Positions 1-7,560 of a stretch of 10,583 nucleotides of DNA are shown one piece after another. Positions within the stretch are counted from its first letter, which is position 1. Each line of letters opens with the position of its first letter. The stretch comes from Treponema sp. (GTDB taxonomy: Bacteria > Spirochaetota > Spirochaetia > Treponematales > Breznakiellaceae): positions 1-10,583 of the forward strand of contig JAITQR010000303.1 in the NCBI GenBank assembly GCA_031288815.1, written 5' to 3'. A model generated the notes under the pieces. The model was not told the DNA's origin and did not search any database. It worked only from the letters and a program-made list of their open reading frames with translations. A program made the translations under genes and the position numbers.

Positions 1-995
1 GCGTGTTTGTGCAGTATGGCGGCTGTCTTCAGCGACTCGGTCATGTCCGCCGTGTAGCCGTCGGTGCCAAGGCCGACAAGTACGCCCTTCCTCATCATCT
101 GAAGAACGGGGGAAGTTCCCACGGCGTTGCCCATGTTCGATTGGGGATTGTGGACCACCGCCGCGCCGCTTTCCTTAAGGATGTCCATTTCTTCCTCGGT
201 GATATGGATACAGTGTACGGCGATGCTTTTATTCGAGAGTATTCCCCATTTGCGGAGGCGCTCAATTACCCGCAGCTTGTATTTGGCGAGCGAATCAACC
301 ACATCCTCGATGCCCTCGGCGGCGTGAATGTGGAAGCCCAGGCCCGCGTCTTCGGCGGCGCGGGTTACCAGTTCCATGGTTTTATCGCCCAGGGTCATTT
401 GGGCGTGCATACCCACCAGGCTTTTTATCATGTCGCTGTTCTTCTTCTGGCAGTACAGGGCGAATTCAAGGTTCTCCTTTAAGCCTTCGTCCCGGATCTG
501 CTCACCGTCCCGGTCCGAAATCTCGTAACAGAGATTGCTTCTAAGGCCAAACAGTTCGGAAGCCTCGGCGATCTTAAAAAGGCTTCCCCGGACCGCGAAG
601 GGGCTGGCGTGGTGGTCTATCACCGACGTGACGCCGGAACGCACCTCGTCTATCATGGGGCCCAGGCAGGAATAGTAAACGTCTTCCCCGGTGAGGAGTT
701 TGTCGAGTTTCCACCAGAGCCCGCTTAACACTTCGCCGAAAGTCGTGGCCGGCCTTGATCCCGTGTTTATGCCCCTGGCAAAGGTGCTGTAGTAGTGCAT
801 GTGGGTATTGATGAAACCCGGCATAACCAGGCGGCCCCTGGCGTCGATGTATTCCGCGCCGGGATGCTTCGCCTTAAGGGACGCGCTGTCTCCGACATCG
901 GCGATGAGCTCGCCGTCAACGAGGACGGCTCCGTTTTCGATAAAGGGATTTTCCTCGTCCCTGGTAACTACCGTTCCGTTTCCTATCAGTATCAT
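1..995 (-). CDS. ssnA: SsnA-type metal-dependent aminohydrolase (partial, C-terminus beyond the left edge)
   Basis: Amidohydrolase-superfamily protein of the SsnA family, related to the guanine deaminase/chlorohydrolase (ATZ/TRZ) group. It is expected to hydrolyse a C-N bond on a purine-derived compound in the cytoplasm; the true substrate is not visible. The 331 codons present start MILIGNGTVVTRDEENP. They show the metal-binding HxH in GFINTHMHYYS (H65, H67), FHIHAAEG (H222, H224), HCIHIT (about H261) and the metal-ligand aspartate in GLGTDGYTADM (D312). E. coli SsnA is about 440 residues, so roughly a quarter is missing. The ATG at 993-995 overlaps the ygfK stop by four bases (ATGA), with a GGAGG seven bases upstream, so translation is probably coupled to ygfK. 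ygfK-ssnA adjacency is conserved in purine-degradation clusters. An alternative would be a guanine or hydroxypyrimidine deaminase, but the family assignment by motif and neighbour is strong. Confidence 0.9.
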   Translation of the reverse strand, partial: MILIGNGTVVTRDEENPFIENGAVLVDGELIADVGDSASLKAKHPGAEYIDARGRLVMPGFINTHMHYYSTFARGINTGSRPATTFGEVLSGLWWKLDKLLTGEDVYYSCLGPMIDEVRSGVTSVIDHHASPFAVRGSLFKIAEASELFGLRSNLCYEISDRDGEQIRDEGLKENLEFALYCQKKNSDMIKSLVGMHAQMTLGDKTMELVTRAAEDAGLGFHIHAAEGIEDVVDSLAKYKLRVIERLRKWGILSNKSIAVHCIHITEEEMDILKESGAAVVHNPQSNMGNAVGTSPVLQMMRKGVLVGLGTDGYTADMTESLKTAAILHKH

Positions 996-3900
996 TGGAC
1001 ACCTCCGATCATGTATCCGTATTTGGCGAGCAGGGTTTCTACCACTGTTTTGTACGGCCGGGGCAGTTCGCCGCCCTCCGGGCCGCAGCGCGTAACGCTC
1101 CCGTCCTCAAGACGCGCCACGACGACGCCGTGGTTCTCGAAAAGAACGCCTTTGTTTTCGCTGTCCTTAAAATCCTCAAGGGACGAAAAGATCGTGAACT
1201 TGTCTTTGGAGGGTTCGCCGGAGTGGGGGCAGAAGCCGGTACAGTTCCCGCATTCGTTGCACATCCTGTCCAGGTGGACGATCTGTCTTTTAAAGAGGAA
1301 ACCCGGCGCTTCTATGACGATGTTGGCCCTGTTCGGGCACACCTCGGCGCAGACCTCGCAGAGGGCGTCGCAGGAAAGACAGCGGAAGCCGTCGCTGTCG
1401 CCGCTTTGTGCGGGAGCTATAATGCCCCGTTTTTCATAAAGTTCTTTCGCCTCAAGCTCCCGGACTTTTCTGTGCCCAAAATCGCCGGCCATGCCCAGTT
1501 TTGAAAGTATGTCCAGGGCGATAATCCTGCTGTCGGCCATCGCCTTTACCACCGTGGCGGCCCCGGTCCGGCAGTCCCCGGCCACATAGACATTCCCAAT
1601 GGAGCTTTCGTTGCGGGCGTTAAGGATCGGGAAGCCTTTTTCGTTCAGGGGGATTCCGTTTTCGGAGAAGACGCGGGTGTCCACCCTGGCGCCCACGGCG
1701 CCTATTACCGTGTCAAAGCCAAGGGCGGTTTTTTCGCCCGTGCCCGTAATACTCCTCCGTCCCGAATCGTAATCGCCGAGCTTCTGGACCTCGCAGCTCA
1801 GAACGCCGTTTACAAAACTTTCGGGGGCCAAAAGCCATTTGAATTCGACGCCGTCCTTCAGGGCAAGTTCGAATTCCTCATCCTGGGCGGGCATAAAGTC
1901 CCGGGTTCGCCGGTATACCACGGTAACCTTTTCAACGCCCCTGTTACGCTTGGCGGCTCTGGCGCAGTCCATGGCCACATCCCCCCCGCCTATTACCGCG
2001 ACGGATCTGCCGAGATCCAGGGAAAGATCGCTTTTACGTGAGTCTTCCAGGAACTTAAGCGCGTCTATCACGGAGGCGCTTCCCTCTTTTACGGGAGAGA
2101 CCCCTTCTTTCCAGGCCCCCGCCGCGATGATGACGAAGGCGTGCTTTTTCTTAAGCTCCGCGACGGAACGTACTTCGCAGTTGAATTTGAACTCCGCGCC
2201 GAGTTTTAAGGGGATACTGAAATCTTTTTCGATTTCCGCCGGGCCGATTCTAAAGCCGGGGATTACGCGGCTCACGGCGCCGAAGGGTTTGTCATGCTTT
2301 TCGTAAACCGTCACGGGTACGCCGTTGCGCCTCAGGTATACCGCCGCGGCAAGGCCCGCCGGCCCCGCGCCGATGATACCGGCGGACTTGTCGGTTTTAT
2401 CGGAGGGTTTTTTCAGGCCCGCCACATAAGCGTCCTGGGCGCGCCGGGCGGCGCTCAGTTTGGATCGCCGTATCTCCAGGGGGTCGTCATAATCAGCCCT
2501 GGTACACCTGTTCTGGCACTGGTGATCGCAGATGGTTCCCGTGATCGAGGGAGCGGGGTTGTCTTCCGCGATGAGGGCGAAAGCCCGATCGTAATTTCCG
2601 GCGGCGGTTTCGGCCAGGTATTCGGGAATGCGCTGCTCTATGGGGCAGCCGCCGGATCCGCAGGGCGCCTTGTAACAGTCGAACAGGGGCAGCCTGGAGG
2701 AACTTTTCCGTAAACCGCCGTGGCGGTAGCTTTTCGCGTAACGGACATTTCCGGTTACCGAGGCGGCCAGGGCGTGAAGGGCGGCGGCGTCCACGTCGCC
2801 CTGTCCGTAGGGGGCGCAGTCCTCGGCCAGCTGGGCAAGCTGTTTCATCCTTTCGTAGCCGCCGGGTTTGAGGATAGCCGTGGCCATCGTGACGGGGCGT
2901 ATACCGGTTTTCAAAATCGATTCCAGGTTAAAGTAATCCGCGCCGCCGGCGTAAGAGACAGGCAGTTTCCCGCCGAAAGCCTGGGACAGCTTATCCGCCA
3001 CGGTGATTGAAAGGGGAAAGAGGGCGCGGCCGGACATATACATTTCGCTCCCGGGCAGTTCCTCTCTCTTTATTTCCACCGGGAAGGTGTTTGTGATCTT
3101 TACGCCGAATGAAAGCCCCTCTTTTTCGGACTCGGTCATGAGCCGGCGTATCATGCTTACCGCGTCGTCAAACCGCAGGTCGTCCTTAAAATGATGATCG
3201 TCAAAAGAAACGTAACCGTAGCCCATGCTGTCGAGAATGGTTCTGGCCGTCTGGTAGCCCAGAAGCGTGGGGTTGCACTTAACGCAGGTGTGGAGCTTCT
3301 TTTTGGAAATAAGATACCGGGCGATCTTTTCAATTTCCTCTTTCGGGCAGCCGTGGAGAGTCGAAAGGGTGATGTTCGAGGCGACATTGGGGGATATGCT
3401 CTTGAGATCCCCAGGGGTAAAACGCTTAAAAAGGGAAGCCCGATCCTCAAGCTGTTGGTAACAGGACTTCCATACCGGGGTCCGGGACGCGTCTTTTAAT
3501 CCCTCTATAAACCCGTCGATCTTGGGGGAAACGATGCCGTCGTAATTGTAGCCCACACTCATGTTGAACTCGAAGTCCCGCTCTCCGGCGTTTATCCCGG
3601 CCTCTTTGGAAAGCAGGTGGAGCAGAAACCACGCCTTGACATATTCGTCAAAAGCTTCCCGGACGGTGAGTTCCGTGGACCACTCCACATTGTAGCCTTC
3701 GTCAACCGCGCTGATGCAGGGCCTGGGGACGCATTTCCGCAGTTCCTCTCCGTCCATTACCTGCACGGTTTTAAGCTCAAAAAAGCGGCTTCCCGCCAGG
3801 TACGCGGAAACGATGTTCTGGGCGAGCTGGGTATGGGGTCCCGCCGCGGGCCCCAGGGGAGAGCCCAGCTTTGTCCCGTAAAGCGTTACTCCTTTGCCGC

Positions 3901-4018
3901 TCTCGTTCCGGTAAAATTTTTCTTTCCGGATATTGAAGACAGATCCCTGTCCGGCGTACTCCCCCGCAATCCACAGTACAAGCTCGTCAAAGGGAATGGG
4001 ACGCATTATTTCACTCAT
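992..4018 (-). CDS. ygfK: YgfK-family NAD(P)/FAD/iron-sulfur oxidoreductase (annotated elsewhere as putative selenate reductase subunit)
   Basis: Large cytoplasmic redox protein, 1008 residues (E. coli YgfK is about 1030). Residues 1-430 form a dihydroorotate/dihydropyrimidine dehydrogenase-like barrel, with GSPLGPAAGPHTQLAQ at 52-67 and TCVKCNPTLLG at 244-254. Residues about 448-530 are the iron-sulfur domain seen in glutamate synthase small subunit and dihydropyrimidine dehydrogenase (C448, C453, C458, C497, C501, C505). A first nucleotide-binding motif GAGPAG is at 550-555, a second VIGGGD at 675-680, and the flavin-site YVAGD at 811-815. The C-terminus has ferredoxin-like cysteines C880, C883, C887, C890, C894 and C920, C923, C926, C930. 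The set resembles a one-chain NADPH-dependent dihydropyrimidine dehydrogenase, so reduction of a purine-derived ring is more plausible than selenate reduction; that is inference. The ATG at 4016-4018 has GGAG eight bases upstream and lies 33 bases after arcC. The reading frame is intact. Confidence 0.93.
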   Translation of the reverse strand: MSEIMRPIPFDELVLWIAGEYAGQGSVFNIRKEKFYRNESGKGVTLYGTKLGSPLGPAAGPHTQLAQNIVSAYLAGSRFFELKTVQVMDGEELRKCVPRPCISAVDEGYNVEWSTELTVREAFDEYVKAWFLLHLLSKEAGINAGERDFEFNMSVGYNYDGIVSPKIDGFIEGLKDASRTPVWKSCYQQLEDRASLFKRFTPGDLKSISPNVASNITLSTLHGCPKEEIEKIARYLISKKKLHTCVKCNPTLLGYQTARTILDSMGYGYVSFDDHHFKDDLRFDDAVSMIRRLMTESEKEGLSFGVKITNTFPVEIKREELPGSEMYMSGRALFPLSITVADKLSQAFGGKLPVSYAGGADYFNLESILKTGIRPVTMATAILKPGGYERMKQLAQLAEDCAPYGQGDVDAAALHALAASVTGNVRYAKSYRHGGLRKSSSRLPLFDCYKAPCGSGGCPIEQRIPEYLAETAAGNYDRAFALIAEDNPAPSITGTICDHQCQNRCTRADYDDPLEIRRSKLSAARRAQDAYVAGLKKPSDKTDKSAGIIGAGPAGLAAAVYLRRNGVPVTVYEKHDKPFGAVSRVIPGFRIGPAEIEKDFSIPLKLGAEFKFNCEVRSVAELKKKHAFVIIAAGAWKEGVSPVKEGSASVIDALKFLEDSRKSDLSLDLGRSVAVIGGGDVAMDCARAAKRNRGVEKVTVVYRRTRDFMPAQDEEFELALKDGVEFKWLLAPESFVNGVLSCEVQKLGDYDSGRRSITGTGEKTALGFDTVIGAVGARVDTRVFSENGIPLNEKGFPILNARNESSIGNVYVAGDCRTGAATVVKAMADSRIIALDILSKLGMAGDFGHRKVRELEAKELYEKRGIIAPAQSGDSDGFRCLSCDALCEVCAEVCPNRANIVIEAPGFLFKRQIVHLDRMCNECGNCTGFCPHSGEPSKDKFTIFSSLEDFKDSENKGVLFENHGVVVARLEDGSVTRCGPEGGELPRPYKTVVETLLAKYGYMIGGVQ

Positions 4019-4051
4019 GATTATTTCTCCGTTGGGGAAAGGTTCTTATTC

Positions 4052-4984
4052 TTAGTCTGTGATTACCGTACCGGTTCCGCCCTCGATGCCGTCTCGCGCT
4101 TTGGAAAGCAAGGTGATGAGGGCCTCGCCGCCGGGTCTTGAACGCACGAAGGCGGCGGCGGCCTGCACCTTGGGGAGCATGGAACCTTTGGCGAACTGGT
4201 TTTCGGCAATGTACCGTTCGGCCTCTTTAACAGAGAGGCGGTCAAGCCAGCGTTGATCGCTTTTACCGAAGTTGATGGCGACCTTTTCCACGGCGGTCAG
4301 AATGATGAGCGTATCCGCGCCCAGGGTCTCCGCCAGCTTGGCCGCGCTAAAGTCCTTGTCTATCACCGCGGCCTGCCCCCGGTACTGGCCGTCTTTCATG
4401 GCCACGGGTATTCCGCCGCCCCCCGCCGCCACGGGGATCTGCCCCGCCGCCAAGAGGGCCTTGATGGTCTCGGCCTCCACTATCTTTACCGGTCTGGGGG
4501 AGGCGACGACCTGCCGCCAGCCCCGGCCCGCGTCTTCCATTACGGGTATGCCCTTCGCCGCCAGGCGCTCCGCGTCCTCTTTGGAAAGAAAGCCGCCGAT
4601 GGGTTTGGACGGATTCTGAAAGGCCGGATCGGCTGGATCGACCTCAACCTGGGTAATAATAGTCGCCACGGGGATCTTCATGCCGCGCCTGTCCAGTTCC
4701 TCGCGCAGCACGTTCTGGAGATCGTAGCCTATGTAACCCTGGCTTAAGGCGACGCAGACGCTCATGGGCAAAACGGGGAAATGGTGATCGGCCCTGGAGG
4801 CGGCCTCAAAGGCGGTTTCTATCATCCCCACCTGGGGGCCGTTGCCGTGAACCACCGCGATCTCGTGTCCCGCTTCCGCCAGGTCAACAATGGCCTTCGC
4901 GGCGCCGCGGGCGGCGATCATCTGCTCTTGCAAGGTATTCCCCAGGGCGTTGCCTCCCAGGGCTATTACGATTTTTTTCCCCAT
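4052..4984 (-). CDS. arcC: Carbamate kinase (ArcC/YqeA)
   Basis: Catalyses carbamoyl phosphate + ADP to ATP + ammonia + CO2 in the cytoplasm; a substrate-level phosphorylation step. The 310 residues match the usual family length. Visible motifs of the amino-acid kinase fold are KKIVIALGGNAL (3-14), VVHGNGPQVG (44-53), NPSKPIGG with the conserved lysine K127, GRGWRQVVASPRP (153-165), AAGGGGIPV (186-194), VIDKDFSAAKLA (207-218) and KGSMLPKV (266-273). The start at 4982-4984 lies only 3 bases after the ygeW stop and has no clear ribosome-binding site (the nearest purine run is about 20 bases upstream), so it is probably translated by ribosomes finishing ygeW. In E. coli the equivalent gene is yqeA, also in the ygeW-ygeX-ygeY cluster. 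Pairing with a carbamoyltransferase suggests it consumes carbamoyl phosphate released by YgeW. Confidence 0.95.
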   Translation of the reverse strand: MGKKIVIALGGNALGNTLQEQMIAARGAAKAIVDLAEAGHEIAVVHGNGPQVGMIETAFEAASRADHHFPVLPMSVCVALSQGYIGYDLQNVLREELDRRGMKIPVATIITQVEVDPADPAFQNPSKPIGGFLSKEDAERLAAKGIPVMEDAGRGWRQVVASPRPVKIVEAETIKALLAAGQIPVAAGGGGIPVAMKDGQYRGQAAVIDKDFSAAKLAETLGADTLIILTAVEKVAINFGKSDQRWLDRLSVKEAERYIAENQFAKGSMLPKVQAAAAFVRSRPGGEALITLLSKARDGIEGGTGTVITD

Positions 4985-4987
4985 GGT

Positions 4988-6181
4988 TTAACCCAAAAAC
5001 CGCTTCTTCCCGTTGGCGGCAAGATCCGTCAGAAGCTCCCGGGGCTTCTTAACCTTGGAGAGGAAGATCATGGCCGCGATGATGTAGGGTTTGTGGCTTG
5101 CCTCTTTGTAGAGGGGAACGCGGTAGCGGTCAAACACGGAAGCTTCCACTTCGCCTTTTTCGCAGCTTAGCCCCGAGATGTCCGCCGGAAGGCAGTGAAG
5201 GTAGAGGGCCTTGGCGTCCCGGGTGCTTCGCATCAGTTTCTCGGTACACTCCCAGTCCTTGTGTTCGGCGTTCTGGGCGAGCAGTTCTTTCTCCAGGGCC
5301 TTGATGCCGTCGAAATCTCCCTTGCCGTAAAGGTCCGTCCTTTTCTCCATGGCCGCGAAGGGCGCCCAACTCTTGGGGTACACGATATCCGCGCCCTCAA
5401 AGGCTTCGGCCAGGGAATTGCTTCTGGTAAACTTCCCGCCCGAAGAAGCGGCCATGTCCTTCGCCACCTCTTCGACCTGGGGCATCACTTCGTAACCCGA
5501 GGGGTGGGCCAGACTGACTTCCATTCCGAAACGGGTCATAAGACCGATAACACCCTGGGGCACCGACAGGGGCTTTCCGTAGGACGGCGAGTAGGCCCAG
5601 GTCATGGCTATCTTCTTTCCCTTCAGGTTATCTATACCCCCGAAGTGATGGATAATATGATTCATATCCGCCATGCTCTGGGTGGGATGATCTATGTCGC
5701 ACTGGAGGTTCACCAGGGTGGGGCATTGCTCCAGATTCCCGTCGTTAAAACCCTCCCGCACGGCCTTGGCGACTTCCCTCATGTAGGCGTTGCCCTTGCC
5801 TATGTACATGTCGTCCCGGATGCCGATTACATCAGCCATGAAGGAGACCATGTTGGCGGTTTCCCGCACCGTTTCGCCGTGGGCGATCTGGCTCTTCCCT
5901 TCGTCCAGGTCTTGAACCTCAAGGCCCAGGAGGTTGCAGGCGGAGCCGAAAGAAAAGCGGGTGCGGGTGGAATTGTCCCTGAAAAGGGAGATGCCCAGGC
6001 CGGAATCGAAGATACGGGCGGAGATGTTGCCCTTCCTCAGGGCGCGCAGGGCGTCGGCCACCGTAAAGGTAGCCATAATTTCATCAATGGTTTTTTCCCA
6101 GGTCAGCAAAAAATCATTGCCGTACATGTTTTCAAAATTGAGCTTGTCCAGTCTTGCAATAAGTTGGTTAACGGGGTCCAT
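4988..6181 (-). CDS. ygeW: YgeW-family knotted carbamoyltransferase
   Basis: Aspartate/ornithine carbamoyltransferase superfamily, 397 residues, matching YgeW (about 396). The carbamoyl-phosphate loop is FRDNSTRTRFSF (67-78, with S71-T72-R73-T74-R75). Further signatures are HGETVRETANM (101-111), IDHPTQSMADMNH (163-175) and LHCLPADI (328-335). It lacks the residue patterns that define the standard ornithine enzyme, and its family is described as a knotted transcarbamylase whose second substrate is not firmly known. Within this cluster it probably works on a ureido compound related to 2,3-diaminopropionate, perhaps in the direction that releases carbamoyl phosphate for the neighbouring carbamate kinase; this is inference. 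The ATG at 6179-6181 has AGGAG six bases upstream. A 162-base gap with a terminator-like hairpin separates it from ygeY, so it may have its own promoter or depend on readthrough. Confidence 0.93.
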   Translation of the reverse strand: MDPVNQLIARLDKLNFENMYGNDFLLTWEKTIDEIMATFTVADALRALRKGNISARIFDSGLGISLFRDNSTRTRFSFGSACNLLGLEVQDLDEGKSQIAHGETVRETANMVSFMADVIGIRDDMYIGKGNAYMREVAKAVREGFNDGNLEQCPTLVNLQCDIDHPTQSMADMNHIIHHFGGIDNLKGKKIAMTWAYSPSYGKPLSVPQGVIGLMTRFGMEVSLAHPSGYEVMPQVEEVAKDMAASSGGKFTRSNSLAEAFEGADIVYPKSWAPFAAMEKRTDLYGKGDFDGIKALEKELLAQNAEHKDWECTEKLMRSTRDAKALYLHCLPADISGLSCEKGEVEASVFDRYRVPLYKEASHKPYIIAAMIFLSKVKKPRELLTDLAANGKKRFLG

Positions 6182-6212
6182 GTTCTTCTCCTAAATTGTT
6201 TTTAAGCGCCGT

Positions 6213-6238
6213 TGTTCGGAACCTGAAGTTTCCGAACA
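6213..6238. repeat. Intergenic palindromic repeat, copy A (ygeY-ygeW gap)
   Basis: Perfect 9-base arms TGTTCGGAA and TTCCGAACA with an 8-base loop. It is nearly identical to the palindrome upstream of eno (10114-10141) and lies 24 bases from copy B. It sits about 32 bases upstream of the ygeW start in the transcribed direction, so it would form a hairpin in any ygeW leader RNA. Confidence 0.65.
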
Positions 6239-6262
6239 GCTCTGTTATTTAGATTCAAGGCA

Positions 6263-6293
6263 GCTGTTCCAAAAGCCGAAGTTTTGGAACAGC
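6263..6293. repeat. Intergenic palindromic repeat, copy B (ygeY-ygeW gap)
   Basis: Perfect 12-base arms GCTGTTCCAAAA and TTTTGGAACAGC around a 7-base loop (GCCGAAG on the plus strand). Its minus-strand form contains a CTTCGG-like loop, typical of stable RNA hairpins. It shares the TGTTC..AAACTTC.GG..GAACA plan with the palindromes at 6213-6238 and 10114-10141, with different paired bases in the stem. Confidence 0.65.
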
Positions 6294-6301
6294 CTCATTT
6301 C

Positions 6302-6338
6302 AAAAAACCCTGTCCATGCTGTGTCCGCACATGGACAG
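6302..6338 (-). terminator. Intrinsic terminator-like hairpin after ygeY
   Basis: Read on the minus strand, perfect 9-base arms CTGTCCATG and CATGGACAG (6310-6338, 11-base loop) are followed by GG and a run of six T (6302-6307). It begins within ten bases of the ygeY stop codon. It would end, or partly attenuate, the ridA-ygeX-ygeY transcript before ygeW. Confidence 0.6.
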
Positions 6339-6343
6339 AGATA

Positions 6344-7546
6344 CTATTCAATCTCGCGGTAAACCGAAGGCAGGGCGGCGTAAATGGCCGCGCATTTTAC
6401 CAGATCGTCTTTCCATGTCTTTTCGTTGGGGGCGTGGGCTTCCTCCTCTTTGCCGGGTCCCAGTCCCACGCAGGGTATGCCGTTCCGGCCCATGATGGTT
6501 ACGCCGTTTGTCGAAAAGGTCCACTTGTCGATCTTGGGTTTGCCGTACATGGCCTCAAAAGCCTTGGCCAGGGCCCGCACATGGGGAGCGTCTTCGGGAA
6601 CGGTCCATGTGGGAAAGTAGCACTCGATGGGGTAGACCACGCCGGTATAGCTCGGCTTGTCGTATTGGTACATCGAAACTTTGGCGCCGTATTTTTTTAC
6701 CGAAGGAAGCGCCTCGATTTCGGCGATGGCGCTTTTGTCGGTTTCGCCGGCGCTAAGGCGGCGGTCAATGGAGATCGCGCAGGAGTCCGCCACGGCGCAG
6801 CGGGAGGGGGAGGTAAAGAAAATCTCCGAAACCGCCAGGGTTCCCTTGCCCAAAAAAGCGTCGGTCTTGAGCCTCGAGTTGAGTTCCTTTACCTCGGTGA
6901 TGATCTCGGCCATCTTGTAAATGGCGTTATCGCCCCGTTCCGGCGCGGAACCGTGGCAGGAAACGCCCTGCACGTCAACGCGAATCTCCATGCGTCCCCG
7001 GTGGCCCCGGTAAATGTTGCCGTTGGTCGGCTCGGTGGAAACCACGAAAGCGGGCCTGATGCCTTCCTCGCGGATCATGTACTGCCAGCAAAGGCCGTCG
7101 CAGTCCTCTTCCTGAACCGTTCCCGCCACCATTACCCGGTACTTGTCGCTCAAAAGCCCCAGATCCTTCATGATTTTCGCGGCATAAACCGCCGCCACCG
7201 GACCCCCCAGCTGATCCGAAGTCCCCCTGCCGCCAATCTCGGTTTCGGTTTCGTAGCCTTCGTAGGGATCGAATTTCCAGTTTGCCCGGTTGCCTATGCC
7301 CACGGTGTCGATATGGCCGTCAAAGGCTATAAGGGTCCCGCCTTTGCCCATGTAACCGATAACATTGCCCATCTTGTCGATCCCCGCTTCGTCAAACCCG
7401 AGCTTATTCATTTCCTCAAGGATCCGTTGGGCGTGTATTTTTTCACCGCAGCTTTCCCCCGGTTCTTTTACGATATCCCGGAGAAAAGCGGTCATGTCTT
7501 TCCTGTACCCTTCGGCCGCTTTTTTAATCGCCTCAAAATCTATCAT
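6344..7546 (-). CDS. ygeY: YgeY-family M20 metallohydrolase (deacylase/peptidase-like)
   Basis: M20/ArgE/DapE-type zinc hydrolase of 400 residues, matching YgeY (about 403). Metal and catalytic residues are visible: DGHIDTV (H78, D80), RGTSDQLGG (D111), VQEEDCDG (E146 as general base, E147), STEPT (E172) and EEEAHAPNE near the C-terminus (H371). The lid-domain region has [16 protein letters not shown] (196-210 or so). The family cleaves amide, carbamoyl or peptide bonds; the natural substrate here is not known, but removal of an N-acyl, formyl or carbamoyl group from a diaminopropionate-type intermediate would fit its neighbours. The ATG at 7544-7546 has GGAGG seven bases upstream and lies 14 bases after the ygeX stop, consistent with one transcript. 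Its stop codon is followed within about ten bases by a terminator-like hairpin. Confidence 0.93.
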   Translation of the reverse strand: MIDFEAIKKAAEGYRKDMTAFLRDIVKEPGESCGEKIHAQRILEEMNKLGFDEAGIDKMGNVIGYMGKGGTLIAFDGHIDTVGIGNRANWKFDPYEGYETETEIGGRGTSDQLGGPVAAVYAAKIMKDLGLLSDKYRVMVAGTVQEEDCDGLCWQYMIREEGIRPAFVVSTEPTNGNIYRGHRGRMEIRVDVQGVSCHGSAPERGDNAIYKMAEIITEVKELNSRLKTDAFLGKGTLAVSEIFFTSPSRCAVADSCAISIDRRLSAGETDKSAIAEIEALPSVKKYGAKVSMYQYDKPSYTGVVYPIECYFPTWTVPEDAPHVRALAKAFEAMYGKPKIDKWTFSTNGVTIMGRNGIPCVGLGPGKEEEAHAPNEKTWKDDLVKCAAIYAALPSVYREIE

Positions 7547-7560
7547 AATTTTCCTCCTCG

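Noticed and set aside
3..482. 159-codon plus-strand open frame at the left edge
   Set aside because: Antisense to ssnA, whose metal-binding motifs run through the same bases on the minus strand.
5195..6205. 336-codon plus-strand open frame opposite ygeW
   Set aside because: Mirror of the ygeW reading frame. The composition is rich in Gly, His and Val as expected of antisense frames, with no family resemblance.
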